DNA of 64,000 nt from Sulfitobacter sp. SK012. Lineage in GTDB: Bacteria > Pseudomonadota > Alphaproteobacteria > Rhodobacterales > Rhodobacteraceae. Position numbers and translations under genes: made by a program. Shown here piece after piece: positions 44,003 through 53,715 of the stretch; the first letter of the stretch is position 1; each line of letters begins with the position of its first letter. The notes under the pieces are model-generated. The model was not told the DNA's origin. It made no database searches and saw only the letters and a list, made by a program, of their open reading frames with translations. The stretch lies in contig NZ_CP025804.1 of the NCBI RefSeq assembly GCF_003352085.1, positions 1,240,001-1,304,000 of the forward strand. The letters are read 5' to 3'.

Positions 44003-44944
44003 TCAGGCTTTGGGATGTGCGCGGTTGTAGACTTCCATCAAACGCACAGTGTCCACTGCCGTGTAGGCTTGCGTGGTCGAAAGGCTCGCATGGCCCAGCA
44101 GTTCTTGGATCGCACGTAGGTCGCCGCCCGCGTCCAGCAGATGCGTGGCAAAGCTGTGTCGCATGGCGTGGGGTGTTGCAGTTGCGGGCAGGCCCAGTTG
44201 CATCCGCGCATTGGCCATCACCTGCTGGATCGCGCGGGGTGACAACGCACCACCTCGGATCGCACGAAATAGGGGCGCGTCAGGGGCTTGGCCATGCGGG
44301 CAGGCGCGCAGATAGGCATCCACAGCTTGGCGGGCGGCGGGCAGAACAGGGACAACACGTTCTTTTCCGCCTTTGCCGATGATGCGAAGGGCATTGGGCA
44401 GGGGCACATCTGCGCCCTTAAGGCCCAACGCCTCGGAAATACGCAAGCCGCAGCCCCAAAGCAAAGTCAGCACCGCGACGTCACGGGCGGCAACCCACGG
44501 CGTGGCGGATTGAACCTCGACGCAGTCGATCAGATCGCGGGCGGCATCAATTGCCAAAGGACGGGGCAGTTTCTTGGTGAATTTGGGTGAACGGGTCGAC
44601 AACACGGCCGTTGGCTCAAACCCTTCGCGCTCAGCCAGCCACCGGTAGAACGCTTTGACCGCCGAAAGTTTACGCGCCATTGAGCGTGGTCCAACGTCGC
44701 CGCTGGCCCGGGTCTGGGCCATCCATGCCCGCATGTCGCTAATGGTAATTTTTGACAGCGCACCGAGGCCCTGATGGGCGCTATGATGCAGGGTCATGAA
44801 GGCCAGAAACTCGGTCACATCGCCTTGGTAAGCGGTGATTGTGTTCTCAGCGGCACCGTTCAGAGCGCGCTGATGGTCAAGCCAAGTTTGGAGGGCATCG
44901 CGTGCTGCGGCGCTGATCATTAAAGTATGTGCGGTGTCGCTCAA
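44003..44944 (-). CDS. xerC: Tyrosine recombinase XerC
   Basis: The 313-residue tyrosine recombinase has all catalytic residues: Arg in LLWGCGLRISEAL, Lys in GKGGKERVVPVLP, HxxR in HAMRHSFATHLL, His in LLGHASLSTTQ and Tyr in AYTAVDT. The N-terminal SAM-like domain (ENTITAYQGDVTEFLAF) is typical of XerC/D. It resolves chromosome dimers at dif with XerD. It likely starts at the TTG at 44944, overlapping the DUF484 stop; an ATG at 44920 is an alternative. The DUF484-xerC order is common in proteobacteria. Confidence 0.92.
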   Translation of the reverse strand: MSDTAHTLMISAAARDALQTWLDHQRALNGAAENTITAYQGDVTEFLAFMTLHHSAHQGLGALSKITISDMRAWMAQTRASGDVGPRSMARKLSAVKAFYRWLAEREGFEPTAVLSTRSPKFTKKLPRPLAIDAARDLIDCVEVQSATPWVAARDVAVLTLLWGCGLRISEALGLKGADVPLPNALRIIGKGGKERVVPVLPAARQAVDAYLRACPHGQAPDAPLFRAIRGGALSPRAIQQVMANARMQLGLPATATPHAMRHSFATHLLDAGGDLRAIQELLGHASLSTTQAYTAVDTVRLMEVYNRAHPKA

Positions 44945-45690
44945 GACAGCCAGCGGCGCATGCTGCGCTCAAACACACCGGTGAAAAACGCCAGCAGGTC
45001 AGTGCCTTGCTGAGGTCCGAACATATGCGGATCTTCAGCGCCAAAAACCAACATTCCCGGCAGCCGGCCCGCGCCAAAATCAAGCTTGAGGCATGCCTCA
45101 GACCGGATCCAGACCGCGTTGACCCCATACACCTGTTCTGAGGCGTCCTGTATCTGACGCAAAGTCACCTGCCGCGGTGCACCGCCACGTTCCTGCGTGA
45201 GGTAGCCGTCAATGAAGCCAGGCTTTGCGACACACAGCACATCACCCAGTTCTTTCACGGCGGGGTCTTCTTCGTTTTGAACAGACTCCAATACCAACCG
45301 CACAGAATCGACACGCAAGATATCGGCGAGGTCACCGCCCAAATCACTCAGGAAGGCTTCAAATTCGACCGGATCAAGCATGCGTAGAATCGCGCGGTGG
45401 ATTTGATTGGTGCTGGCAAGGTTTTCATAGGCTGCGGCAATCACGCTGCGGTGGGTGTCTTCAAGCCGATCAAGTCGGGATTCCAGACGCTCCATCGCGA
45501 TGCCGCGCAGGTCAACGATATTGCCGCCCATGGAGCGTTCATTGGCTGCAATCAACGCTTCCATCACATCGCTATCGTCCAAAATCACTTCTGGTTGCGA
45601 TATAATTGCTTCGCGCAGCGTGTCATCAATCTTGGTGCTGATGTTCGCGTTTGGCGTTTCGGTCGTTGGATTGCTGCTCGTTGTGCTCAT
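44941..45690 (-). CDS. DUF484 family protein
   Basis: The 249-residue protein has the DUF484 layout: an N-terminal helical region (ISQPEVILDDSDVMEALIAA), a coiled-coil (MERLESRLDRLEDTHRSVIAAAYENL) and a GAF-like C-terminal domain (KLDFGAGRLPGMLVFGAEDPHMF). GAGAGC lies before the ATG at 45690. The stop overlaps the xerC start. The function is unknown; linkage to xerC is widespread. Confidence 0.88.
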   Translation of the reverse strand: MSTTSSNPTTETPNANISTKIDDTLREAIISQPEVILDDSDVMEALIAANERSMGGNIVDLRGIAMERLESRLDRLEDTHRSVIAAAYENLASTNQIHRAILRMLDPVEFEAFLSDLGGDLADILRVDSVRLVLESVQNEEDPAVKELGDVLCVAKPGFIDGYLTQERGGAPRQVTLRQIQDASEQVYGVNAVWIRSEACLKLDFGAGRLPGMLVFGAEDPHMFGPQQGTDLLAFFTGVFERSMRRWLS

Positions 45691-45726
45691 GCTGCTCTCG
45701 CGTCTATTTCCGCGTCGATATAACAC

Positions 45727-45748
45727 GGGCAGATTTTTCAATCTGCCC
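45727..45748. repeat. Perfect 9-bp inverted repeat
   Basis: GGGCAGATT-TTTC-AATCTGCCC lies between the transaldolase-like gene and DUF484. Read on the - strand it has a GAAA loop with no T run; read on the + strand a T-rich stretch follows. It could be an RNA processing hairpin, a weak terminator or an operator. Confidence 0.5.
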
Positions 45749-45977
45749 CATTTTCAATTTTTGGGTCCAAAGAGTGCCAAATTTACACCCCCTTTTGGCA
45801 GGGGGGGAGAAGACATCATTTTTTCCCCTTGAGATGACCGGATTCTACAACTCCCAATCGCAAAATTGGAAATTTGAAACCCGATCGCCGGTGGCGGTTT
45901 TCCGCGCATGGTTGAGGGGGTCGTTCCGCATGTCGGCACTGACAATCAGTATTTTCACGCGGAACGGGAAGTGGGCG

Positions 45978-46631
45978 CTATAGAATCTTTTGGCCAGTCT
46001 TTGCCCAGTCTTTCATGAACTGGTCGAGACCCTTGTCGGTGAGCACATGGCCGGCAAGTTTCTTGATCACTTCTGGTGGGGCGGTCATAACATCGGCACC
46101 AACCAACGCACATTCCTGTACGTGATTGACCGTGCGGATGGACGCGGCAAGGATCTGCGTCTCAAAGCCGTAGTTGTCATAAATGGTGCGGATATCTTCG
46201 ATCAACTCCATGCCGTTGATGTTGATGTCATCAAGGCGTCCAATGAAGGGGCTGATAAACGTCGCGCCCGCTTTGGCCGCCAAAAGTGCTTGAGCAGATG
46301 AAAAGCACAGTGTCACGTTAACCATCTTGCCTTCGCCCGACAGGACCTTACAAGCTTTGAGCCCATCCCATGTCAGGGGCAGCTTAACGGTGATGTTTTC
46401 AGCGATCTTGGCCAACTTGCGGCCTTCAGCGATCATGTCGTCAGCCTGCAACGAGACAACCTCGGCGCTGACAGGACCATCGACCAGTTCACAGATTTCC
46501 TTGGTGACTTCGATAATGTCGCGGCCTGATTTCAGGATCAGCGAAGGGTTCGTGGTCACGCCGTCTACCATGCCCAGATCGTTCAGCTCGGCAATTGCGT
46601 CGATCTCGGCTGTATCTACGAAGAATTTCAT
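45978..46631 (-). CDS. Transaldolase-like / fructose-6-phosphate aldolase family protein
   Basis: The 217-residue short transaldolase-type barrel starts [20 protein letters not shown] and has the Schiff-base Lys in [19 protein letters not shown] (~residue 85-90 region) plus [23 protein letters not shown] and [14 protein letters not shown]. It belongs to the TalC/FSA group, which carries out transaldolase or fructose-6-phosphate aldolase reactions; sequence alone does not separate these. GGAGAG lies before the ATG. An operator-like palindrome lies just upstream. Confidence 0.9.
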   Translation of the reverse strand: MKFFVDTAEIDAIAELNDLGMVDGVTTNPSLILKSGRDIIEVTKEICELVDGPVSAEVVSLQADDMIAEGRKLAKIAENITVKLPLTWDGLKACKVLSGEGKMVNVTLCFSSAQALLAAKAGATFISPFIGRLDDININGMELIEDIRTIYDNYGFETQILAASIRTVNHVQECALVGADVMTAPPEVIKKLAGHVLTDKGLDQFMKDWAKTGQKIL

Positions 46632-46653
46632 GTCGGGTCTCTCCTGTTGGAAA

Positions 46654-46666
46654 TGTTAACGCTAAC
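46654..46666. promoter_or_regulatory. LacI-type operator-like palindrome
   Basis: TGTTAACGCTAAC is an inverted repeat around CG, one base off the TGTTAGCGCTAACA form used by several LacI-family sugar regulators. It lies 23 bases upstream of the transaldolase-like ATG and in the divergent region facing priA. Confidence 0.4.
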
Positions 46667-46721
46667 GGATATGTTGATTACCTTGGCTTTACCGCATGAT
46701 CTGCGATGCTGAAACCCACTA

Positions 46722-48944
46722 ATGCAATTCACTGCTTGGGGCTCCATTTTGACGCTGCCGGAATTTTTTGACCAGGGCGACCTTGTTGCTGTGCTGAGTA
46801 CGCAGCCTTTGGGCCGTGCGCTGGATTACAAAGCACCTGAGGGCGGCTGCCGTCCGGGCGCGTTCGTTGAAGTGCCGTTGGGTCCGCGCAAGGTGCTCGG
46901 TGTGGTTTGGGGGCCGGGGGCTGGTGATTATGATTATGCCAAGGTGCGCTCGGTCATACGGGTGTTGGATGCGCCGCCCATGCGGGACGAACTGCGCGTG
47001 TTTTTGCGCCGGGCGGCCGATTATACATTGACCCCGATGCCTGCGATGTTGCGGCTTGCGACCCGTGCGCCGGGGTTGGGGGATCCACCCTCGATGCGCA
47101 AAGTTTACCGGCGTGGGGGCAAAGAGCCGACGCGTATGACGGATGCCCGTGCACAGGTGCTAGAAGTGTTGGAAGCGTATGGTGACCTGTCGTTTACGCT
47201 TAAGGAACTCGCCGATATGGCGGGGGTGACGGCCTCGGTTGTCAAAGGGCTGGTGGCGCAAGGTGCCGTGGATGAACATGACAGCCCGCGGGATCTACCG
47301 TTTCCGCCGCTTGACCCTTCGTTGCCCGGCAAGGAGCTGACTGCGGATCAGGCTGCAGGGGCGGTGCTTTTGGAAAAGGCAGTAAAGTCAGAAGTATACG
47401 GGACGACCTTACTGCGGGGCGTGACGGGATCTGGCAAGACAGAGGTATATCTGGAAGCGGTCGCGGCTGCATTGTCAGCGGGTCGGCAAGCGTTGGTTTT
47501 ACTGCCAGAGATCGCGTTAACGGCTGAGTTCTTGACCCGTGTCGAAGCGCGCTTTGGCGCGAAACCCGCGGAGTGGCACTCGGGTGTCACCATGACCGAG
47601 CGCCGACGGATATGGCGGATGGTGGGCCAAGGAAACGCGCAATTGGTTATTGGTGCGCGGTCGGCGCTGTTTTTACCGTTTCAGAACCTTGGGTTGATCG
47701 TGGTCGATGAGGAACACGACACATCCTACAAACAAGAAGACGGCGTGCTTTATAACGCGCGCGACATGGCAGTGCTGCGCGCGTCGATCTGTGGGGCTCA
47801 TGTCGTATTGGCCTCTGCCACGCCGTCGCTAGAAAGTTGGGCGAATGCCGAAGCGGGCAAATACACCCGGCTGGAGCTGTCGTCGCGGTATGGTCCGGCC
47901 GTTATGCCCCAGATGGGCGCGATCGATATGCGCACAGAAGGATTACCGTCGGACCGTTGGATATCGCCGCAGCTAAAGGCCGAAGTCGACGTTCGGCTGG
48001 AGCGCGGCGAGCAGGCGATGCTGTTTATTAACCGACGTGGCTATGCGCCGGTGACGCTGTGCCGGGCCTGCGGCCATCAAATTGGGTGTGATCATTGCGA
48101 TGCGCGCATGGTTGAGCACCGCTACCTCAAGCGTCTGGTTTGCCACCAATGTGGTGAGAGCAAAGCAATGCCGGAGGCGTGCCCGTCATGTGATGCCGAA
48201 GGGCGGCTCGCGGCAGTTGGTCCTGGCGTCGAAAGGCTAGGCGAAGAAGCGACAGCGCTTTGGCCTGATGCGCGCGTGGCCACGCTGAGCTCAGACATGT
48301 ACGGGTCTGCTCGGGCGCTAAAGGCCGAAATCGCAGGGATCGCGCAGGGGACTGCTGATATCATCATTGGCACGCAACTGGTTGCGAAGGGACACAATTT
48401 CCCCAATCTGACGCTGGTGGGCGTGATTGATGCGGATCTTGGGCTGATGGGTTCGGATTTGCGCGCGGCTGAGCGGACCTTTCAGTTGATGCGGCAAGTG
48501 GCAGGTCGGGCAGGGCGCGCGGACAAGCCGGGTGCTGCGCTGCTGCAGACCTACCAGCCTGAACATCCCGTAATTCGCGCCATTCTTGCGGGCAACGAGG
48601 AGCAATTTTGGAAAGCCGAAGCTCAGGAACGCCAGCAGGCCGGTGTGCCGCCTTATGGGCGGATGGCGGGAATCATCCTAAGTGGGCCAGACGTGGCGCA
48701 GGTGTTTGATGCAGGCAATATGCTGGCACGCAATGATAGGGCGTTGCGCGAGATTGGTGCGCAGGTTTTTGGACCCGCACCTGCGCCAATTGCACGGGTG
48801 CGCGGACGGCATCGAGTTCGGTTGCTGGTCAAGGCAGAGAAATCGGTGCCGTTGCAAGAGGCTCTGGCACGCTGGATCGGACAGTTGCGCCTGAAAGGCG
48901 ATATGCGGGTGGCAGTCGATATTGACCCGCAGAGCTTTTATTAA
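46722..48944 (+). CDS. priA: Primosomal replication restart helicase PriA
   Basis: The 740-residue superfamily 2 helicase shows Walker A RGVTGSGKTEVYLEA (~residue 230), DEEH box LIVVDEEHDTSYKQEDG, ASATPSLESW (motif III), zinc-binding CRACGHQIGCDHC with CHQCGESKAMPEACPSCDAEG, and motif VI QVAGRAGRADKPG. The N-terminal DNA-binding domain begins near VAVLSTQPLGRALDYKAP. PriA reloads the replisome at stalled forks. The ATG at 46722 adds about 20 residues before the usual PriA start, so a later start is possible. Confidence 0.95.
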   Translation: MQFTAWGSILTLPEFFDQGDLVAVLSTQPLGRALDYKAPEGGCRPGAFVEVPLGPRKVLGVVWGPGAGDYDYAKVRSVIRVLDAPPMRDELRVFLRRAADYTLTPMPAMLRLATRAPGLGDPPSMRKVYRRGGKEPTRMTDARAQVLEVLEAYGDLSFTLKELADMAGVTASVVKGLVAQGAVDEHDSPRDLPFPPLDPSLPGKELTADQAAGAVLLEKAVKSEVYGTTLLRGVTGSGKTEVYLEAVAAALSAGRQALVLLPEIALTAEFLTRVEARFGAKPAEWHSGVTMTERRRIWRMVGQGNAQLVIGARSALFLPFQNLGLIVVDEEHDTSYKQEDGVLYNARDMAVLRASICGAHVVLASATPSLESWANAEAGKYTRLELSSRYGPAVMPQMGAIDMRTEGLPSDRWISPQLKAEVDVRLERGEQAMLFINRRGYAPVTLCRACGHQIGCDHCDARMVEHRYLKRLVCHQCGESKAMPEACPSCDAEGRLAAVGPGVERLGEEATALWPDARVATLSSDMYGSARALKAEIAGIAQGTADIIIGTQLVAKGHNFPNLTLVGVIDADLGLMGSDLRAAERTFQLMRQVAGRAGRADKPGAALLQTYQPEHPVIRAILAGNEEQFWKAEAQERQQAGVPPYGRMAGIILSGPDVAQVFDAGNMLARNDRALREIGAQVFGPAPAPIARVRGRHRVRLLVKAEKSVPLQEALARWIGQLRLKGDMRVAVDIDPQSFY

Positions 48945-49026
48945 ACCAGGCCAGAGTGCCGGCAGCCTATCTGGAAAGATACGTTCAGGCTGGGTTTGCC
49001 TCTCGTAAAGGGCAAAGGCTGGGCGT

Positions 49027-50268
49027 ATGTCATGTGGCATGACCCAATATGTTACACTTGAGGATGCCAAGCATCAGCCGTTCTGGCGTAGGCCGATTGC
49101 GCTTTTGTTTCTTATGGCGCTGGCGATGCCAGTGGCGTTTAACGTCTGGTCGGCGCTTCTCAACAACTTTGTCATTGAGGTGGCAGGCTTTGATGGGTCG
49201 GATATTGGGCTGTTGCACACGATCCGCGAAATCCCCGGATTTTTGGCTGTTGGCGTTATTGCGATCATCATATTTGTGCGCGAGCAGGTCTTGGGGTTGG
49301 TATCGCTAATCCTGTTGGGCGTGGCGACGGCAGTGACGGCGTGGTTTCCATCGATGACGGGTATCTTGACGATCACCATGCTCAGCTCGATCGGGTTTCA
49401 TTATTATGAGACGGTCAATCAGTCGCTGCAATTGCAGTGGCTCAAGATCGAGGATGCGCCGCGCATGATCGGCTGGCTTATGGCCGCGGGATCTGCGGCG
49501 ACGCTGGTCGCGTATTTGGCAATCATCGCCCTCTGGGAGACGCTGAGCCTAAGCTATAACGCGGTCTATATGATCGGCGGCATGGCGACGGTGCTGATCG
49601 CTGTATTTGGGCTGCTTGCCTATCCACAATTCGAGGCTCCGACCCCGCAGATCAAGAAGATGGTGCTGCGCAAACGCTATTGGCTCTACTATGCTTTGCA
49701 GTTCATGTCTGGCGCGCGGCGGCAGATATTCGTGGTCTTTGCCGGCTTCATGATGGTCGAACGATTTGGCTACGAAGTGCATGAAATCACAACGCTTTAC
49801 CTGATAAATTTGGTCGCCAACATTATCTTTGCCCCGCTGATGGGCAAGGCGGTGGGCTATTTCGGTGAGCGACGCGCGCTGGGGTTCGAATATCTGGGGC
49901 TGGTGATCGTATTTCTGGCTTATGGTGGCGTTTACTATCTGGGTTGGGGTGTTTTGATCGCGGCCATTCTTTATGTCCTGGATCACATGTTCTTTGCCCT
50001 CGCATTGGCACTCAAAACCTATTTTCAAAAGATCGCGGACCCGGCTGATATCGCGCCCACGGCGGCGGTTGCCTTCACGATTAATCACATCGCAGCGGTG
50101 TTCTTGCCTGTGGGCTTGGGCCTGTTGTGGTTGGTTTCACCGGCGGCAGTGTTTTTTCTGGCAGCAGCGATGGCGGGGGTTTCGTTTGCCTTAGCAATGC
50201 TGATCCCGCGCCATCCGTCTCCGGGAAACGAAACCGTGCTGAGCGCGCGCCGCACCCGCGCGGCCTAG
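49027..50268 (+). CDS. Major facilitator superfamily transporter
   Basis: A 413-residue protein with about 12 hydrophobic helices, for example IALLFLMALAMPVAFNVWSALL and GFLAVGVIAIIIFVREQVLGLV. A short loop with charged residues between helices 2 and 3 and the symmetric halves suit MFS. The substrate cannot be read from sequence. The start could be the ATG at 49027 or 49039 (MTQYVTLED). The MATE gene follows closely on the same strand. Confidence 0.82.
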   Translation: MSCGMTQYVTLEDAKHQPFWRRPIALLFLMALAMPVAFNVWSALLNNFVIEVAGFDGSDIGLLHTIREIPGFLAVGVIAIIIFVREQVLGLVSLILLGVATAVTAWFPSMTGILTITMLSSIGFHYYETVNQSLQLQWLKIEDAPRMIGWLMAAGSAATLVAYLAIIALWETLSLSYNAVYMIGGMATVLIAVFGLLAYPQFEAPTPQIKKMVLRKRYWLYYALQFMSGARRQIFVVFAGFMMVERFGYEVHEITTLYLINLVANIIFAPLMGKAVGYFGERRALGFEYLGLVIVFLAYGGVYYLGWGVLIAAILYVLDHMFFALALALKTYFQKIADPADIAPTAAVAFTINHIAAVFLPVGLGLLWLVSPAAVFFLAAAMAGVSFALAMLIPRHPSPGNETVLSARRTRAA

Positions 50269-50272
50269 CGCG

Positions 50273-51664
50273 GTGCAAGAAGGACGGTTCCTCAGCGGCT
50301 CAACAATGGGTCATGTGGTTCGGATGACGGCTACTGGTGCGGTTGGGATTACCTTCGTTTTCTTGGTCGATGCCGCGGGACTTCTGTGGATTTCACAATT
50401 GGGCGACCCACGTCTGGTGGCGGCCATAGGGTTTGCTTTTGCGATCCAGTATTTCTCGGTCTCGTTTGGTGTTGGGCTGATGATTGCGGCAACAGCGATG
50501 ATTTCGCGCAGTATTGGCGTCGGAGATCGCGCGTTGTCACGGCGTCAGGCAGGGGCAGCGATTGTCGTGGCGGCCTGCATTCAGGCAGTGGTGGCATTGG
50601 TTGTGATCGCATTGCGTCATCCGCTGGTCGAGATGGCGGGGGCCACGGGCGAAACAGCGCGGCTGGCTGCGCGGTACTTGGCGATAACCATGCCGTCGTT
50701 GGTGCTGATGTCTGTTGGGTTGGTCTGCTCGGGTGCCCTGCGCGCCGAGGGGTTAGGGGCCAAGGCGATGTACGTCACGATGTTTTCGGGGATGGTGTTG
50801 ATGGTGCTTGATCCGGTCCTGATCGTCTGGATGGGATTGGGCCTTGATGGGGCGGGAATTGGCGTTGCGCTCTTTCGCTGTTGCCTGCTGGGTTTGGGTA
50901 TTTATTTTGCTGGCGTGCAAAACCAGTTGGTCAGCTTTCCTAACCTAGCGGATGTGAAAGTGTTGACGCGGCCTTACCTTATGATCGCGCTGCCGGCGAT
51001 CGCCAGTCAACTCAGCACACCTGCAGGCAATTATTTGCTGACCATCGAAATGGCACCGTTTGGCGATGACGCCGTCGCGGCCTGGGCCGTTGTGGGGCGG
51101 CTGACCGTTGTGGTCTTTGGTGGGATATTTGCGCTCTCGGGGGCGATTGGCGGCATTTTTGGGCAGAACTTTGGCGCTGGAAATTATGACCGGCTGCGCA
51201 GCGCTTACCGCGATGCATTGGTGTTTTGCTTTATCTATACACTTGTGGCTTGGGGGCTGTTGTTGGCGGCAATGCCCTATGTGATCGACCTTTTTGGCCT
51301 CGTTGGACAAGGGGCCGAGGTTTTGCAGGCCTTCGCCCTGATCGGCGTAGGTGGTTTTATCTTTTTTGGTGCACTTTTTGTCAGCAACGCTGCGTTTAAC
51401 AATCTGGGCCGGCCGGCGTGGTCTACGCTGGTGAACTGGACCAAGGATGGCGTCCTCAGCTGGCCTGCGGCGGCTGCGTTTGCGGGTATTTATGGCGCGC
51501 CAGGCGTAATCTATGGGCAGGCCGCAGCAGGGATCGTTGTTGGTACGCTTTCTGCGATTTGGGGCTGGTATTTCGTCCGCGGCCTAAGTGCGCAAAACGC
51601 AGCAGCGCTTGACCCGGCCGCGCCACGGCCCTACCCGAACCCTGATAGACATCGGAGCCGTTGA
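50273..51664 (+). CDS. MATE-family efflux transporter
   Basis: The 463-residue protein has 12 predicted helices and MATE hallmarks: GRFLSGSTMGHVVRMTATGAVG near the N terminus, LLWISQLGD, and the half-repeat GAIGGIFGQNFGAGNYDRLRSAYRDAL. These export cationic drugs or metabolites using Na+ or H+. The start is GTG at 50273, 5 bases after the MFS stop. It ends at TGA, one base before the prmA ATG. Confidence 0.88.
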   Translation: MQEGRFLSGSTMGHVVRMTATGAVGITFVFLVDAAGLLWISQLGDPRLVAAIGFAFAIQYFSVSFGVGLMIAATAMISRSIGVGDRALSRRQAGAAIVVAACIQAVVALVVIALRHPLVEMAGATGETARLAARYLAITMPSLVLMSVGLVCSGALRAEGLGAKAMYVTMFSGMVLMVLDPVLIVWMGLGLDGAGIGVALFRCCLLGLGIYFAGVQNQLVSFPNLADVKVLTRPYLMIALPAIASQLSTPAGNYLLTIEMAPFGDDAVAAWAVVGRLTVVVFGGIFALSGAIGGIFGQNFGAGNYDRLRSAYRDALVFCFIYTLVAWGLLLAAMPYVIDLFGLVGQGAEVLQAFALIGVGGFIFFGALFVSNAAFNNLGRPAWSTLVNWTKDGVLSWPAAAAFAGIYGAPGVIYGQAAAGIVVGTLSAIWGWYFVRGLSAQNAAALDPAAPRPYPNPDRHRSR

Positions 51665-51665
51665 T

Positions 51666-52532
51666 ATGACCACCTACACTGCCCTCACTACTCTTCCTGG
51701 CCGCGACCCCGCATATGCGCTTGGCGAGGCAATGGAAGAACTCACGCCTGAACCGACCGGCGTTGGTGTTTTTGAGGTCGAGGATGGGTCGGGCCTTTGG
51801 GAAGTTGGCGGGTATTTCGAAGAAGCCCCTGATGCCATCGTGCTGGATCTTCTGGCTGCGGCGATGGGGGCTAAGCCTTTTACCATCTCAGAGCTGCCAG
51901 AAACCGATTGGGTTGCCCATGTTCGCCGTGAATTGGCCCCTGTCGAAGCGGGACGGTTTTTCGTCTATGGCAGCCACGACGCCGATAAAGTGCCACAAGA
52001 TTGCGAGCCTCTGCTGATTGAGGCCGCGATGGCGTTTGGTACGGGCCACCACGGCACAACGCTGGGGTGCTTGCGTGCGCTAGACCGTTTGGCGCAGGAT
52101 GGATTTGTTGGGAAAAATGTTGTTGATATCGGCTGTGGCACGGCCGTGTTGGCGATGGCAGCTGCACGGATTTGGCCGGATACGGTCCTAGCAAGCGACA
52201 TTGATGAAGTCGCGGTGGATGTGGCGCGGGCCAATGTGACTGCGAACCAGTTAGATGGGCGCGTGTCTTGCGCTGAGGCGGCAGGTTTCGATCATCCTGA
52301 ACTGGCGGCGGCAGCGCCGTTTGATTTGATCTTTGCCAATATTCTCAAAGGGCCGCTGGTGGCGTTGGCCCCAGATATGGCGACGGCACTGCAGCCGGGT
52401 GGTTATGCGATTCTCTCGGGGATTCTGAACGAACAGGCGGATGAGGTAATTCGCGTTTATGCACAGTCTGAGATCAATCTAGTGCATAAAGAGAGCATTG
52501 GTGACTGGACGACGCTAATGCTCCGAAAGTGA
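51666..52532 (+). CDS. prmA: Ribosomal protein L11 methyltransferase
   Basis: The 288-residue protein carries the PrmA catalytic-domain motifs: AMAFGTGHHGTTLGCLRAL (~residues 121-139), NVVDIGCGTAVLAMAAARIW (SAM motif I) and DLIFANILKGPLVALAPDM (NxxxxP-like). It trimethylates L11. I start at the ATG at 51666, just behind the MATE stop; the open frame upstream is the 3' end of that gene. Confidence 0.92.
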   Translation: MTTYTALTTLPGRDPAYALGEAMEELTPEPTGVGVFEVEDGSGLWEVGGYFEEAPDAIVLDLLAAAMGAKPFTISELPETDWVAHVRRELAPVEAGRFFVYGSHDADKVPQDCEPLLIEAAMAFGTGHHGTTLGCLRALDRLAQDGFVGKNVVDIGCGTAVLAMAAARIWPDTVLASDIDEVAVDVARANVTANQLDGRVSCAEAAGFDHPELAAAAPFDLIFANILKGPLVALAPDMATALQPGGYAILSGILNEQADEVIRVYAQSEINLVHKESIGDWTTLMLRK

Positions 52533-52670
52533 CGTTGGGGCCTTCCAGAAAACACCTGATTTTGCACTCATTTGTGTTGAATCGAACGCAATTGCCCAGA
52601 AAAAGACACATTTCAGGACTAATTTCTACATAACAACGGTGGGGACCAATTGTTATTAAGAGAGATTGTT

Positions 52671-53015
52671 ATGATTGAGTCACATGATCATTTCGAAAAG
52701 CGCCTCAATTTTCTGGGACGCAAACACGCCAAGATGACCCGCGGTTATGCCACAAAGATGGACCGCAACGGCCTCTTGATTGCCCAGCCGAAGCGCCAAC
52801 GTATCGAGATACCTGTCAGAGGAATTCTGATGTTGGTATTCTGCTTTTTCGCCTTCAAAGGTTTTATGCTGGCGGCCAACGGTCCGACGTCCTACGCCGA
52901 GCGCCTCTCGGGGTTGCAAAGCGGAACCAAAGTCGAGCAGATCGGTGCTAAACTTATGATGATCGATCCAGCGACGGAAATGATGGCGAAAATCATCGGT
53001 CCAATTATGCGCTAG
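52671..53015 (+). CDS. Small single-helix membrane protein of unknown function
   Basis: A 114-residue protein with a basic N-terminal half (KRLNFLGRKHAKMTRGYATK), one membrane helix (RGILMLVFCFFAFKGFMLAA, ~residues 51-70) and a short polar C-terminal domain. I do not recognise a family. The ATG at 52671 follows AGAGA. The gene is preceded by 138 bp with no strong motif and followed by two hairpins. Confidence 0.7.
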   Translation: MIESHDHFEKRLNFLGRKHAKMTRGYATKMDRNGLLIAQPKRQRIEIPVRGILMLVFCFFAFKGFMLAANGPTSYAERLSGLQSGTKVEQIGAKLMMIDPATEMMAKIIGPIMR

Positions 53016-53080
53016 AAATAGCGATTGCCTGATCCGGGGAAAGTCCCGGGGGCATCCCTCCAGTGAACTTCACATGAAAA

Positions 53081-53111
53081 AGCCGCGCTCCTGTATCAGG
53101 AGCGCGGCTTA
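53081..53111. terminator. Bidirectional intrinsic terminator
   Basis: A 13-bp perfect stem AAGCCGCGCTCCT / AGGAGCGCGGCTT with a GTATC loop lies between the convergent small membrane protein gene and the DUF1127 gene; A and T runs flank it on the two sides. Confidence 0.85.
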
Positions 53112-53158
53112 GTTGTTGTAGTCGATCGAGGCGGCGATCAAAGCCGCCCCAGAAAGAC

Positions 53159-53377
53159 TTAGTGAATCAGAGTGAACCCGGCAATCCGGTCGATGTCTGA
53201 GCGGTACAAGCCGATGTCTTCGAGCTCACGGTCGGTCAGCGCGGACAGAGCATTGCGGGTTACGCGTGCATCGTTCCATTCGATCATGGAGCCGAATGCG
53301 CGGCCGAAAATGCCAAAGAAACGAGCTGCAACAGGTGCTGAGTCGTATGTGGGGCGAGTGGTGTCAAATGAAGCCAT
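53159..53377 (-). CDS. DUF1127 small protein
   Basis: A 72-residue protein ending in the DUF1127 signature NALSALTDRELEDIGLYRSDI, an Arg/Asp-rich helical motif. Such proteins are abundant in alphaproteobacteria, and some act in RNA metabolism or stress. The ATG at 53377 follows AAAGGACG; the open frame extends further upstream but is less protein-like. Confidence 0.88.
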   Translation of the reverse strand: MASFDTTRPTYDSAPVAARFFGIFGRAFGSMIEWNDARVTRNALSALTDRELEDIGLYRSDIDRIAGFTLIH

Positions 53378-53715
53378 TGTAGTCGTCCTTTTTTGTTTGG
53401 TTATGCTGATCTCGTCAGCGTCATGGTGGTCAGATAGGAGGATTGTGAACCTGAGACAACGTGTACAATTGCATAGTGGACATGCATCCAGTGCATGGGT
53501 CATTTCATGCTTAACACCCCGTAAAATATGTTAAAATCGTGACACCGCTCCGTCGATATAGGCTGCGTTAGGTCGCTTTCAGACGCTTTTGTGGGGCAAG
53601 GTGCGAAAAGCGACATTATTGGCTTCGCAATTGACCCAAATGACGAAACGCTTGGCGGATGTTCGCGTTTCGTGCTATTGCATCAAAAAAGCAACAAATT
53701 GAGGTATTTCGGCTG
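53378..53715. other. Divergent gap between DUF1127 gene and ruvC
   Basis: These 338 bp hold the two outward promoters and no gene that I can support. Short palindromic stretches such as ATGCATCCAGTGCAT occur near 53480. No perfect promoter box is visible for either side. Confidence 0.4.

Noticed and set aside
44003..44944. Phage or integrative-element integrase
   Set aside because: Length, sequence and linkage to DUF484 fit chromosomal XerC; no attachment repeats or phage genes are near.
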